In this document: in pieces, positions 24,801-31,123 of the stretch
Position numbering within the stretch: the first letter of the stretch is position 1
Layout of the letters: each line of letters starts with the position of its first letter
Assembly (NCBI GenBank): GCA_031274525.1
Contig: JAISQA010000026.1
Span: forward strand, 1 to 35,976
From: Candidatus Margulisiibacteriota bacterium
GTDB lineage: Bacteria; Margulisbacteria; Termititenacia; Termititenacales; Termititenacaceae
Direction of reading: 5' to 3'
Length of the DNA stretch: 35,976 bases
Translations under genes and position numbers: made by a program
The notes under the pieces: generated by a model
What the model was told of the DNA's origin: nothing
The model's input: only the letters and a program-made list of their open reading frames with translations
The model's database searches: none

Positions 24801-24914
24801 GGAGTTTTTGTGCTGCCGGAAGATGCGGCGGCCGGGGAGTACACCGCCAATATTTTCTGCAAAACGCAGGACGGCGGTTTTATTAAAAAAAGAATCAAAT
24901 ACTCTGTGCAGTAA
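21831..24914 (+). CDS. Large secreted multidomain protein (Ig/FN3-like and sugar-binding-like)
   Basis: 1027 residues from GTG 21831, which has GAGGAG six bases upstream; the track's earlier ATG lies before the promoter. Signal peptide RRFVAILTILLTVSFAADVSA. A first part (about 25-170) has repeated beta segments of sialidase/propeller look (QGQLHLVWTNGRQL). Several Ig/FN3-like modules follow, with IKDTLPPDPPSWVRIWP, YVDSTPPEKPILFG and EVDRTPPRIFYAEH junctions. A jelly-roll module (about 610-770: LSVDTFEDRGDLYPW...GVFYLDDLKM) looks like CBM11-type carbohydrate binding. A Pro-rich linker and two more beta modules end it. No catalytic domain recognised. Likely extracellular, perhaps glycan binding. 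Confidence 0.75.
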   Translation: MRRFVAILTILLTVSFAADVSAVLAQAGLASRNVLSVQIAENGADTLLAVWLQQGEVMARACTLSSGKWGALEKISAAANAKLNTQPGACQDLAAAVDAQGQLHLVWTNGRQLLHRIRTNGVWLNVISRLSDNYAPAPGFPAVTAQPGRVNITHMEDGLLVTDQYDTGTQTWAERTRVAPSAAPVPAASSAVPVPPVSSNQTGPELELTGIEEDSLYLYSPQPAVLYYSGLLEEPGSFLIRGRVKDTGGGIVRLTFSPALGDAPLPLTDFRNGEWSVRYTIKSTDEPATLTITAYDNAGQSTARQIAVIKDTLPPDPPSWVRIWPDKAGVDYADGLDKLASDRQVVVTWTDGQDNESGVRYHVLGTSPRWWQNSERQSGDTAEAQEGENTFYVFAVDNVGNVSLPGTDRVYVDSTPPEKPILFGAVTSADYFYGSCAADVGVMLLNGRPDAALEIISSGNWRYKHDLRDGQRLAVRLQALDRLKNKSPAAEFVLEVDRTPPRIFYAEHNADGRALRVKDKLLVTAKGEANCQAVFRIDGVTADIPLTDTGTAGDARARDNVYTGVYTFTSDQYQGQREVVVTFYDRVGNSAEQKTLRPLLVEPWAELSVDTFEDRGDLYPWKNHLKARNINAPESAAELVQAPEGRGVLRVDYDLNGQQTWAGLSSREFPPRNYYGRRPALQFWLKGSGSPQARLVIQLLPKGARNLGLHNYQNDFTYSAPLDGTEWQKYSVLLPEQQLAGLEQTVRYAVYVYSPEQADRGVFYLDDLKMTYQPPPAGPVNYPPPLATRNAALIVIPPDLPAAPAAEPEPEPLAASPGGAINAPYLSLELAPPVLTRGRRQTLKAFIPPGMSVDRVYAVWGRINQKLQTTRLRPVGGNVFKGEYAVPADLQTGEQQGAVFVQTRDGQLYKKPFYYRVLPAGRSAPAEQITAQFFPQPLVRGKDIRARVNVPPSVQTTQVVLFLSQDQSKVFSVPLNRDKSLSTSAQEIWQGVFVLPEDAAAGEYTANIFCKTQDGGFIKKRIKYSVQ
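23510..23531. repeat. Paired TGTATATACA words inside a gene
   Basis: TGTATATACA at 23510 and again at 23522, 12 bases apart, encoding VYTGVYT. The codons GTA, TAT and ACA are atypical for this GC-rich gene. The same word makes up the iteron at 8751..8794. Confidence 0.6.
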
Positions 24915-24921
24915 ATAAACT

Positions 24922-25461
24922 ATGGTCAGGGCCGGGAAACTAATTCTAAGATATACTTTTACTTTTGCGGTCTTTTGCGGCACGGCCGGGCTGCTTTTGC
25001 CGGCGGTGTACGAGCTGGTGGAGCCGCGTAAAGCCGCCTACCAGCAGGAGTTGAAGCTCCAGAGCCTGCGTCTGGTCAGTCCCGGCGCGGAGGATTTTGA
25101 GCCGGCGCAGACCGCGGCCGGACAGGCCTATTACAGGGCTTATGCGGACGGGCAGCTGCTTGGTTATGTTCTGGAAGTCCGCGCGCGGGGTTACAGTTCG
25201 GAGCTCCAGCTGCTGGTCGGACTGGACAGGAGTTACGCTGTGACCGGCCTCCGGACACTGGCGCAGGCGGAGACTCCGGGTCTGGGGACGCGTATTACGG
25301 AGCCGGCATTTGCCGCGCAGTTTTTGGGCCGGCCGGCGGAGGCTCTCGCGCTCCGGCAGGACGGGGGATCCCTTGACGCGCTGACCGGCGCGACGATCAC
25401 TTCCCGCGCGGTGGCGGACGGCATCCGGCGCGCGGTTGCAGACTGGCGTGCTACTTTATAG
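24922..25461 (+). CDS. RnfG-like FMN-binding protein
   Basis: 179 residues. One N-terminal membrane segment (LILRYTFTFAVFCGTAGLLLPAVY), then an exported FMN-binding domain. It contains ETPGLGTRITEPAFAAQF and the flavinylation motif LTGATITS, where FMN is normally joined to Thr through a phosphodiester. This matches RnfG and related carriers, but no other Rnf subunit is in the window. It begins seven bases after the giant secreted protein and is followed by an ApbE-like gene, the enzyme class that installs the FMN. The likely role is a membrane-tethered electron carrier outside the cytoplasm. Confidence 0.82.
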   Translation: MVRAGKLILRYTFTFAVFCGTAGLLLPAVYELVEPRKAAYQQELKLQSLRLVSPGAEDFEPAQTAAGQAYYRAYADGQLLGYVLEVRARGYSSELQLLVGLDRSYAVTGLRTLAQAETPGLGTRITEPAFAAQFLGRPAEALALRQDGGSLDALTGATITSRAVADGIRRAVADWRATL

Positions 25462-25477
25462 TAAGGAGCGGATATAA

Positions 25478-26440
25478 ATGAAAAAACTGCTGATTCTGGC
25501 CATTCTGAGTTGTTTTTTGCTGTCCGGCTGCACCAAACAGAAAGAATTAAAACGTTCGGGGTTTTATCTGGACACTATTTTTGACGTGCAGCTCAATGTG
25601 GAAAATAAAAAAGAGACCATCAGCCGCGAAACGCGCGGTCTGTCCGGGGCTTTTGACCGGCTGGTCGAGCTGGACGCGAATATCAATAAGCTGAGTCCGC
25701 TCAGCGAGATTTCCGCGCTGAACGCGCATGCCGGCCTGCGCATGGTGGAGCTCAGCAAATTGACTTATGACCTGCTCGAAAAGTCCCTGTATGCCTCGGC
25801 TTTTACGGACGGTTATTTTGACATTGCCTGGCAGCCGCTGGTCAGGATTTTTGAAATTACCACTCCCTCGCCGGAGCGGCTGGCCAGAGCGCGTTTGGCC
25901 GCTGGTCATCGGAATATCAGTCTGGATCGCGGTTCGCGCCGGGTGCGTTATCTGCACAGCAATGCGGAGATCGATTTTGACCGCATCAAAACCGGTTTTG
26001 CGGTGGATCTGATCTGCGGTTCTCTCAAAAATATCACTTCCGGGCAGGTGAAAGCCGGCAGCATCGGTTATTATTACGGCCCGAAAAAGCTGGTTTTCAA
26101 AGTAGACGATAAACAAAATATAACGCTGAAAGTCGAGCGTGCCGCCGTGGCCAGTCTGGACACGACCGCCGCTTATTACGCTAAAGCCAGACGCTGGACG
26201 CCGTATTTGCCGGTGACCGCCGTATTGGAGCCCATCCAGCAGATCATTGTCGTTGCGCCCAACGCCGTCACCGCCGAGGTTTTGGCCAATGCTTTTTATT
26301 TTATGGGCGTGGAGCAGGCCCTGCAGAAGATTGGCGAGATCAAAAAGCAGGCTTCCCGCCAGAGCCTGTATGAAGTATACTTTGTCCTTGCCGGAGAAGA
26401 CGGCGCGCTGCAGGTGCTCTCCAGCGCGGACAAACCCTGA
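25478..26440 (+). CDS. apbE: Divergent ApbE-like lipoprotein (FAD:protein FMN transferase family)
   Basis: 320 residues; lipobox in LLILAILSCFLLSGC. Family features: FYLDTIFDVQL near the N-terminus, NINKLSPLSEISALNA, GYFDIAWQPLVRIF, and the late NAVTAEVLANAFYFMG. The core motif, usually D-L-G-G-I-A-K-G, reads DFDRIKTGFAVDL, so key glycines are replaced. That makes normal FMN transfer uncertain: it may be a divergent active enzyme or a non-catalytic relative. Sitting 16 bases behind the RnfG-like gene, it is the natural partner to flavinylate it. AAGGAG precedes the ATG. Confidence 0.72.
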   Translation: MKKLLILAILSCFLLSGCTKQKELKRSGFYLDTIFDVQLNVENKKETISRETRGLSGAFDRLVELDANINKLSPLSEISALNAHAGLRMVELSKLTYDLLEKSLYASAFTDGYFDIAWQPLVRIFEITTPSPERLARARLAAGHRNISLDRGSRRVRYLHSNAEIDFDRIKTGFAVDLICGSLKNITSGQVKAGSIGYYYGPKKLVFKVDDKQNITLKVERAAVASLDTTAAYYAKARRWTPYLPVTAVLEPIQQIIVVAPNAVTAEVLANAFYFMGVEQALQKIGEIKKQASRQSLYEVYFVLAGEDGALQVLSSADKP

Positions 26441-26453
26441 AGGAGTTCTGGTC

Positions 26454-26894
26454 ATGGACATCAAGGACATAAAAAAACTGCTGCCGCACCGTTATCCTTT
26501 TTTGCTGGTGGACAGAGTGCTGGAAATAAATGCGGACGGGATCACCGCGCTCAAAAATGTGACCGCCAATGAGGAGTTTTTTAACGGCCATTTTCCCGCT
26601 GCGCCGATCATGCCCGGCGTCCTGCAGGTCGAGGCGCTGGCGCAGGCGGCCGGTATTTTTGCGCTGAGCCAGCCCAATGCTCCGGGGGACGGCGCCTCCA
26701 CCCTCTTTGCCGGCGTGGACGGCGTGAAATGGAAACGCTTGGTGGTGCCGGGAGACCAGTTAAAGCTGGTGGTGAAAGTTGTGAAGATGCGCGCTCCGCT
26801 GCTGGTCTGTCAGGGCACGGTCTGGGTCGGCGAGGAGATAGCCTGCACGGTCGCGGAGATGAAGCTGATGATCTCGCCAGCTGCCCCCCGATAA
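26454..26894 (+). CDS. fabZ: 3-hydroxyacyl-ACP dehydratase FabZ
   Basis: Dehydrates 3-hydroxyacyl-ACP in fatty acid elongation and controls the acyl pool for lipid A. 146 residues from ATG 26454 (AAGGAG upstream); the track's longer form from 26247 is an artefact. Hotdog fold with LLPHRYPFLLVDRV, catalytic H46 in NGHFPAAPIMPG and E60 in VEALAQ. It directly precedes lpxA, the common lipid A gene order. Confidence 0.95.
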   Translation: MDIKDIKKLLPHRYPFLLVDRVLEINADGITALKNVTANEEFFNGHFPAAPIMPGVLQVEALAQAAGIFALSQPNAPGDGASTLFAGVDGVKWKRLVVPGDQLKLVVKVVKMRAPLLVCQGTVWVGEEIACTVAEMKLMISPAAPR

Positions 26895-26908
26895 AACAGG
26901 GAGTTACA

Positions 26909-27814
26909 ATGCCGCAGAAAATTCATCCGACTGCCTGTATTGATCCCAGCGCCCGGCTGGGCGAGGACGTGAGTGTCGGCCCGTATACCATCATCGGGGC
27001 GAATGTGCAGATCGGCGCCCGCACGGAAATTCTGGCCAATGTGACTATCGGCGCGGATACCATCATCGGCACGGACAATGAAATACACAGCGGCGCGATC
27101 ATCGGCGACAAACCGCAGGATATCAGCTATCACAACGACAGATCCAATGTCATTATCGGCAACGGCAATAAGATCCGTGAGTACGCGACCATTCACAAGG
27201 CGACCGGCGACGGCCAGTCCACGCTGGTCGGCGACAATAATTTTATCATGTCTTTTGTGCATATCGCGCACAACTGCCGGATCGGCAACAATGTCGTGCT
27301 GGTCAATCTCGTGCAGCTGGCCGGTCATGTGCAGATTGCCGACAACGCCACACTCGGCGGCATGGCCGCGGTGCCCCAGCATTTGCGCGTGGGGCGGCTG
27401 GCCATGATCGGCGCTTATTCGCGGCTCTTTCAGGATGTGCCGCCGTTTATGCTGGCGGAAGGCAATCCCGCAGAAGTACATTCGCTCAATATTGTCGGCC
27501 TCAAACGCAATCCGCAGCTGGTGCCGCCGGAGATCGCTCCGGTCATCAAAAATGCTTACCGGATTTTGTACCGGCAGCACAATAATGTTTCGCAGGCGGT
27601 GGCGCGGATCCAGAAAGAATGTCTCTTAAACGGCGAGCTGCCGGAGCAGATCAGGCAGCTCATCGAGTTTTCCCGCACGGCCAAAAAAGGCATCAGCCGC
27701 AGCGCCAGCAAAAACAAAGACCTGCTGCAGTCCGAGGAGTCCGGTTTCGAGGAAACCCAGCCTTTCTTTGAAAAAATGTACACCGTTTTCAATAAAAAAA
27801 TCCACCGGCAGTGA
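26909..27814 (+). CDS. lpxA: UDP-GlcNAc acyltransferase LpxA, with C-terminal extension
   Basis: First step of lipid A synthesis: moves a 3-hydroxyacyl chain from ACP to UDP-GlcNAc. Left-handed beta-helix with hexapeptide repeats (IGANVQIGARTEILANVTIG), GDKPQDISY, the catalytic H121 in HIAHNC, and LAEGNPAEVHSLNIVGLKR before the helical end. 301 residues against about 260 in E. coli: the extra tail, from about 265 (GISRSASKNKDLLQSEESGFEE...), is charged and of no known type. ATG with AGGGAG. Its TGA overlaps the GTG of the protease gene. The presence of this enzyme supports a diderm LPS-making cell. Confidence 0.93.
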   Translation: MPQKIHPTACIDPSARLGEDVSVGPYTIIGANVQIGARTEILANVTIGADTIIGTDNEIHSGAIIGDKPQDISYHNDRSNVIIGNGNKIREYATIHKATGDGQSTLVGDNNFIMSFVHIAHNCRIGNNVVLVNLVQLAGHVQIADNATLGGMAAVPQHLRVGRLAMIGAYSRLFQDVPPFMLAEGNPAEVHSLNIVGLKRNPQLVPPEIAPVIKNAYRILYRQHNNVSQAVARIQKECLLNGELPEQIRQLIEFSRTAKKGISRSASKNKDLLQSEESGFEETQPFFEKMYTVFNKKIHRQ

Positions 27815-28620
27815 TCCTGGCGGTCATTCTGCAATTGACCCTCATCGTGCTGGTGCACGAACTCGGTCATTATTTTTTCGCCCGGCTTTGCGGCGTGCAG
27901 GTTTTGAGCTTTAATATCGGTTTTGGCCCGGCGGTCTGGCGGCTGGAGCGCGGCGGTACGGAATACGCTCTGCGCCTTGTCCCGCTGGGCGGCTACGTGC
28001 AGCTGGGCGGCATGGACGAATCCCCGCGCCGGGTGCCTCCGGGCCGTTCCTATGAGCACAAATCCCTGGGGCAGCGCTGGGGCGTGATCGGCGGCGGCGC
28101 GCTGTTCAATGTTATTTTGGCCTGGCTGATTTTTGTCTGTCTGTATCTGACGCGGCAGCCCTGGGCTTTCTGGCCAGCCACGGCGGCTTTCTGGCGTTTT
28201 GTTCTGGATTTTTTACAGAGCCTGCTGGGTTTTTTGGCCAGGCCGAATTTGGCCGAGCTGGCCGGGCCGCTGGGCATCCTGGAGGTTTCCGCCGCGGTGG
28301 TCCGGCAGGGCTGGTCGGCCTTTTGGTTTTATACGGCTTTTTTGAGCCTGAATCTGGGTGTTTTCAATCTCCTGCCTTTGCCGGCGCTGGACGGCGGCAG
28401 GCTGGTCTTTCTCCTGTATGAACTGATCTTCCGGCGCAGGCCTGCTCCTGTGCTGGAGCGCTGGGTGCATGCGCTGGGTTTTGTGCTCCTGCTGGGGCTG
28501 TTAATTATGGTCAGCTGGCAGGATGTGGCGCGGCTCAAAACCCGTCCCCCGGCTCTGACGGGCGGGCAGTTTTTTCGTATTGTACAGCTTGAGCATATTC
28601 AGCAGAAATGTTTTGGCTGA
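27811..28620 (+). CDS. rseP: Site-2 protease (M50) without PDZ domain, RseP-like
   Basis: Intramembrane zinc metalloprotease. 269 residues. HELGH at 16-20 in the first helix, PLGGYVQLGGMDE, then LPALDGGRLVF with the third zinc ligand. Between the active-site motifs it goes almost directly from GGALFNVILAWLIF to the later helices, so the PDZ domains of RseP are absent. GTG start overlapping lpxA's stop (GTGA). The last 28 or so residues look like run-on sequence: the gene overlaps the convergent XRE regulator gene by 120 bp. It could process a membrane-bound sigma regulator or signal peptides. Confidence 0.87.
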   Translation: MILAVILQLTLIVLVHELGHYFFARLCGVQVLSFNIGFGPAVWRLERGGTEYALRLVPLGGYVQLGGMDESPRRVPPGRSYEHKSLGQRWGVIGGGALFNVILAWLIFVCLYLTRQPWAFWPATAAFWRFVLDFLQSLLGFLARPNLAELAGPLGILEVSAAVVRQGWSAFWFYTAFLSLNLGVFNLLPLPALDGGRLVFLLYELIFRRRPAPVLERWVHALGFVLLLGLLIMVSWQDVARLKTRPPALTGGQFFRIVQLEHIQQKCFG

Positions 28621-28968
28621 ATTGTCCATCTTGGCAAGTTCATTCAGGATTTCGTTGGAGAGCATTTTGTCTTTCTGGTGGCCGTTGCGTCTGTCCTGAT
28701 CTGGAGTGTTTATGAGGAAGTATTCCGGCTGCACATGCAGCCCGTGGGCTATTTTGAACAGGGTGTCCAAACGCGGGGTCTTTTTGCCTTTGACGATATA
28801 ATAAAAATTGGAATACTCCAGCTCAGAACTCAGCGCAGCTTCCTCGATGCTCAAATCCAGCACTTTCATTAAATCTTGTATTTTGGCGGCAATGGCCCGG
28901 CGCAGCCGGTTGTCAATCTGGTTGGGGTGTTTGGTCTGGTGTCTGTGGTCTGCTTTGGTGTTTTTCAT
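28501..28968 (-). CDS. XRE-type regulator next to the CXXX locus
   Basis: 155 residues. A helix-turn-helix of the Cro/C1 type lies at about 25-80: RLRRAIAAKIQDLMKVLDLSIEEAALSSELEYSNFYYIVKGKKTPRLDTLFKIAHGL. A helical tail follows (LSNEILNELAKMDNSAKTFLLNMLKLY), probably for dimerisation. The final 24 residues (KKLPARQSRGTGFEP...) look like run-on into the end of the protease gene, which it overlaps by 120 bp. ATG without a clear ribosome site. It is divergent from the cysteine-rich gene with a 199-base gap between them, so it is the natural local regulator. Confidence 0.75.
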   Translation of the reverse strand: MKNTKADHRHQTKHPNQIDNRLRRAIAAKIQDLMKVLDLSIEEAALSSELEYSNFYYIVKGKKTPRLDTLFKIAHGLHVQPEYFLINTPDQDRRNGHQKDKMLSNEILNELAKMDNSAKTFLLNMLKLYNTKKLPARQSRGTGFEPRHILPADHN

Positions 28969-29018
28969 AAGGTATTTCTTTTTTCTTATCTCATAGAAAT
29001 CCGATTTGTGTAATATTG

Positions 29019-29066
29019 TTTAGTCAAAAAATACTATTTACTTTAGACAAATAATAAGTATATAAT
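29019..29066 (+). promoter_or_regulatory. Promoter and putative operator of the CXXX operon
   Basis: TATAAT at 29061..29066 has a weak -35 (TTACTT, 17 bases upstream). Two direct repeats, TTTAGTCAAA at 29019 and TTTAGACAAA at 29042, 23 bases apart, overlap the -35 region and would suit the divergent XRE protein. The rest of the 28969..29167 gap is an AT-rich leader with AAGGGGGGAG just before the ATG. Confidence 0.5.
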
Positions 29067-29167
29067 CCGGTCAAATTTTGTCATATGCGCGAAGCATAAA
29101 TCAAGTACTAAATTAACAGCAGGAAGGACAGGGGCTTGTTTAAATAAGAAATAAGGGGGGAGTTTTT

Positions 29168-30802
29168 ATGACTAATGCCTATCAGGATTATCCCAGCAAC
29201 GAAGGCCGGAGCGGCACGCAGGCTAAAAAATTAACGGGTAAGGAAGCGAAAGCCGTTGATTACAACGTGACCCGCGCCAAACTCACCGCGCAGAAAACGC
29301 GGAGAAACGTGACCACTGCAAATAGCGCCCGCGATGTGGATAAAGGGGCGCTCATGACCAAAACACAGATCACCAATCTGCGCGCTGATACCAGAGGTCT
29401 GGTGCTGTATGCCAATGGCGATACGTTTCCCTGGAGTGAAAATATCACTGCTCTCTCCACCAAGATCAAAGGCCAGCATCTGGAAGAAGTGCGGCAGGTT
29501 ATTGATGACGCGGCGAATAACGCCAGATGTTCCGGCGGGTGCAGTTCGGCCTGCGGGAGAGAGTGCGGGGCGGGCTGTGCCGCCAGCGTGTGCTCCACAA
29601 GCTGCGGCGATAAGTGCAGCGCGGGCTGCGGGGCGGATTGTCAGGCCGACTGCGGCTCTAAATGCGCGGATGCCTGCGGCAGCCGATGCGCCCATACCTG
29701 CGGCAGCGCCTGCACCAGCGCCTGCGGTGGCCGATGCGCCCATACCTGCGGCAGCGCCTGTACCAGCGCCTGCGGCGGCAGATGCGCCAATGCCTGCGGC
29801 AGCGCCTGTACCAGCGCTTGCGGAGGCGCCTGCAAACAAACCTGCGGCGATGGCTGCACCAAAACCTGCGGCAAGACCTGCGAAGCGGCCTGCGGCGATG
29901 GCTGTGCCGGTATCTGCGGCGGGGCCTGTAACGGCGGCTGCAGTAAAGCCTGCGAAGTGGGCTGCGGCAGCAATTGTGGCGGGCATTGCGGAGCTACCTG
30001 CACGGGCAATTGCGGCAGCGCCTGTCAGGGGCAATGCGGCAATGGCTGTCAGGGTATATGCGGCGGCTGTGATGGTTGTGAAGGGTGTGATTGGACGTGT
30101 AATGGAGGCTGGGCGGGCTGTCTTGGCAATTGTTCCGGCAGCTGCGGCGGCAGCAACTGCAAGGGTAATTGCGCGGGCGGTTGCACGCAGAGCTGCGGCG
30201 GCGGGACCTGCCAGAATGTCTGCACTACCGGCTGTTATACAGCCTGCACCGGCACCTGCGGTAATGCCCAGTGTGAGAATAATTGTTATTCTGCCTGCAA
30301 AGCAAGTTGTGGCAAGGCCTGCCAGAAAGCCTGCGGCGACGGCTGCGCCAGCGCCTGCGGCAAGTCCTGCCAAAAAGCCTGCGGCGATGGCTGTGCCGCT
30401 AAATGCGGCAATGACTGCCATTTGACCTGCGGCAGCAGCAACTGCACCGGTACCTGCGGCAGTGACTGTCATCTGACCTGCGGCAGCAGCAATTGTACCG
30501 GCACCTGCGGCGCGGACTGTCGTATTGATTGCGGTTCCAGATGTGCCAATGCCTGCGGAGTAGTCTGCACCGGCGGCTGTGGCAGTAATTGTACCCTGGG
30601 CTGCTCTCAAAGCTGTGTCGCGAACTGCCAGCTGGATTGCAATAATCACTGCCGGAACAATTGTTATGATTCCTGCATGAGCGGCTGTTTGAATGGCTGC
30701 AATGACACCAGCCGGCATGGCGTGGATGCCGGCTCGACCAATGGCAATAATAACGGGCCCCGGCGCGGCGGTGTTTCCGGACGTTATCAGGAGCAGGGCT
30801 GA
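29168..30802 (+). CDS. Giant CXXX-repeat cysteine-rich protein, putative radical SAM substrate
   Basis: 544 residues. Residues 1-120 have no cysteine and are polar (a leader-like region, with GLVLYANGDTFPWSENIT and a helix KGQHLEEVRQVIDDAANNA just before the repeats). From C121 to about residue 510 there are, by hand count, 97 cysteines, nearly all four residues apart (CGSACTSACGGRC), with Gly/Ala/Ser/Thr/Asn/Asp between them. A few steps are three, five or seven. The tail is short and free of cysteine. This is the shape of the CXXX-repeat targets of radical SAM peptide maturases, but far larger than usual. No signal peptide. AAGGGGGGAG upstream of ATG. A metal-binding or structural role without modification is the main alternative. 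Confidence 0.85.
   Translation: MTNAYQDYPSNEGRSGTQAKKLTGKEAKAVDYNVTRAKLTAQKTRRNVTTANSARDVDKGALMTKTQITNLRADTRGLVLYANGDTFPWSENITALSTKIKGQHLEEVRQVIDDAANNARCSGGCSSACGRECGAGCAASVCSTSCGDKCSAGCGADCQADCGSKCADACGSRCAHTCGSACTSACGGRCAHTCGSACTSACGGRCANACGSACTSACGGACKQTCGDGCTKTCGKTCEAACGDGCAGICGGACNGGCSKACEVGCGSNCGGHCGATCTGNCGSACQGQCGNGCQGICGGCDGCEGCDWTCNGGWAGCLGNCSGSCGGSNCKGNCAGGCTQSCGGGTCQNVCTTGCYTACTGTCGNAQCENNCYSACKASCGKACQKACGDGCASACGKSCQKACGDGCAAKCGNDCHLTCGSSNCTGTCGSDCHLTCGSSNCTGTCGADCRIDCGSRCANACGVVCTGGCGSNCTLGCSQSCVANCQLDCNNHCRNNCYDSCMSGCLNGCNDTSRHGVDAGSTNGNNNGPRRGGVSGRYQEQG
29687..29830 (+). repeat. Three tandem 48-bp units in the CXXX gene
   Basis: Units of 16 residues, CAHTCGSACTSACGGR twice and CANACGSACTSACGGA once, begin at 29687, 29735 and 29783 and are nearly identical at the DNA level. 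They show recent growth by four CXXX steps at a time. Confidence 0.8.
30320..30415 (+). repeat. Two tandem 48-bp units in the CXXX gene
   Basis: CQKACGDGCASACGKS and CQKACGDGCAAKCGND, starting at 30320 and 30368. Confidence 0.75.
30416..30517 (+). repeat. Two tandem 51-bp units in the CXXX gene
   Basis: CHLTCGSSNCTGTCGSD and CHLTCGSSNCTGTCGAD, starting at 30416 and 30467. The 17-residue length includes one five-residue step, which has been duplicated with the unit. Confidence 0.75.
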
Positions 30803-30805
30803 TTT

Positions 30806-31123
30806 ATGGCCAAAAAACTGATAGCGACCATTGACAGTGATATAGTCCAGAATCTGATTTTAGCGCTTAACAAGGTATCCTGCGCCACTCAGGCTGTTCG
30901 TCCTGGCGCCGTTCCTGCCGGCGTGCCGCTGGCAGAAGCCAGACGTTTCTTTAAAGAAGCTATTTTTTCGCTGGCCGACGCGCAAAGCATGCAGGATTTT
31001 ATCTGGCAGGAAATAGCGGCAGGCAATAATATTCACATAAAAGAAATTACCAAACTGTATGTAGATTTTAATACGCGCGAGTTATATATAGAGGAGAGTA
31101 AGCTAAATGATACCGGCAATTAG
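30806..31123 (+). CDS. Small accessory protein A of the CXXX system
   Basis: 105 residues. Helical N-terminus, then FFKEAIFSLADAQSMQDFIWQEIAA and a C-terminal KLYVDFNTRELYIEE. The end resembles that of the 135-aa protein behind the maturase (NVFVDFETGEFYIMT), so the two are related. I recall small proteins of this kind annotated as CXXX-repeat peptide modification system proteins, but did not check. It starts three bases after the substrate gene's stop and overlaps the maturase start by 17 bases. It may present the substrate to the enzyme. Confidence 0.7.
   Translation: MAKKLIATIDSDIVQNLILALNKVSCATQAVRPGAVPAGVPLAEARRFFKEAIFSLADAQSMQDFIWQEIAAGNNIHIKEITKLYVDFNTRELYIEESKLNDTGN

Noticed and set aside
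26247-26453. N-terminal extension of FabZ in the ORF track
   Set aside because: It overlaps the ApbE-like gene in another frame; the real start at 26454 has AAGGAG and the normal family N-terminus.
29409-30425. 338-aa Ala/Pro-rich ORF in another plus frame of the CXXX gene
   Set aside because: Same cause: low-complexity periodic DNA. The chosen frame has the ribosome site, the regular cysteine spacing and the operon fit.
29687-30517. CRISPR-like array
   Set aside because: The repeats are tandem coding units without spacers, in frame with the CXXX protein.
29231-30718. 495-aa Ala-rich ORF on the minus strand
   Set aside because: It is the shadow of the CXXX-repeat gene; the periodic TGC codons keep the other frames open. 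It has no ribosome site or family motif.
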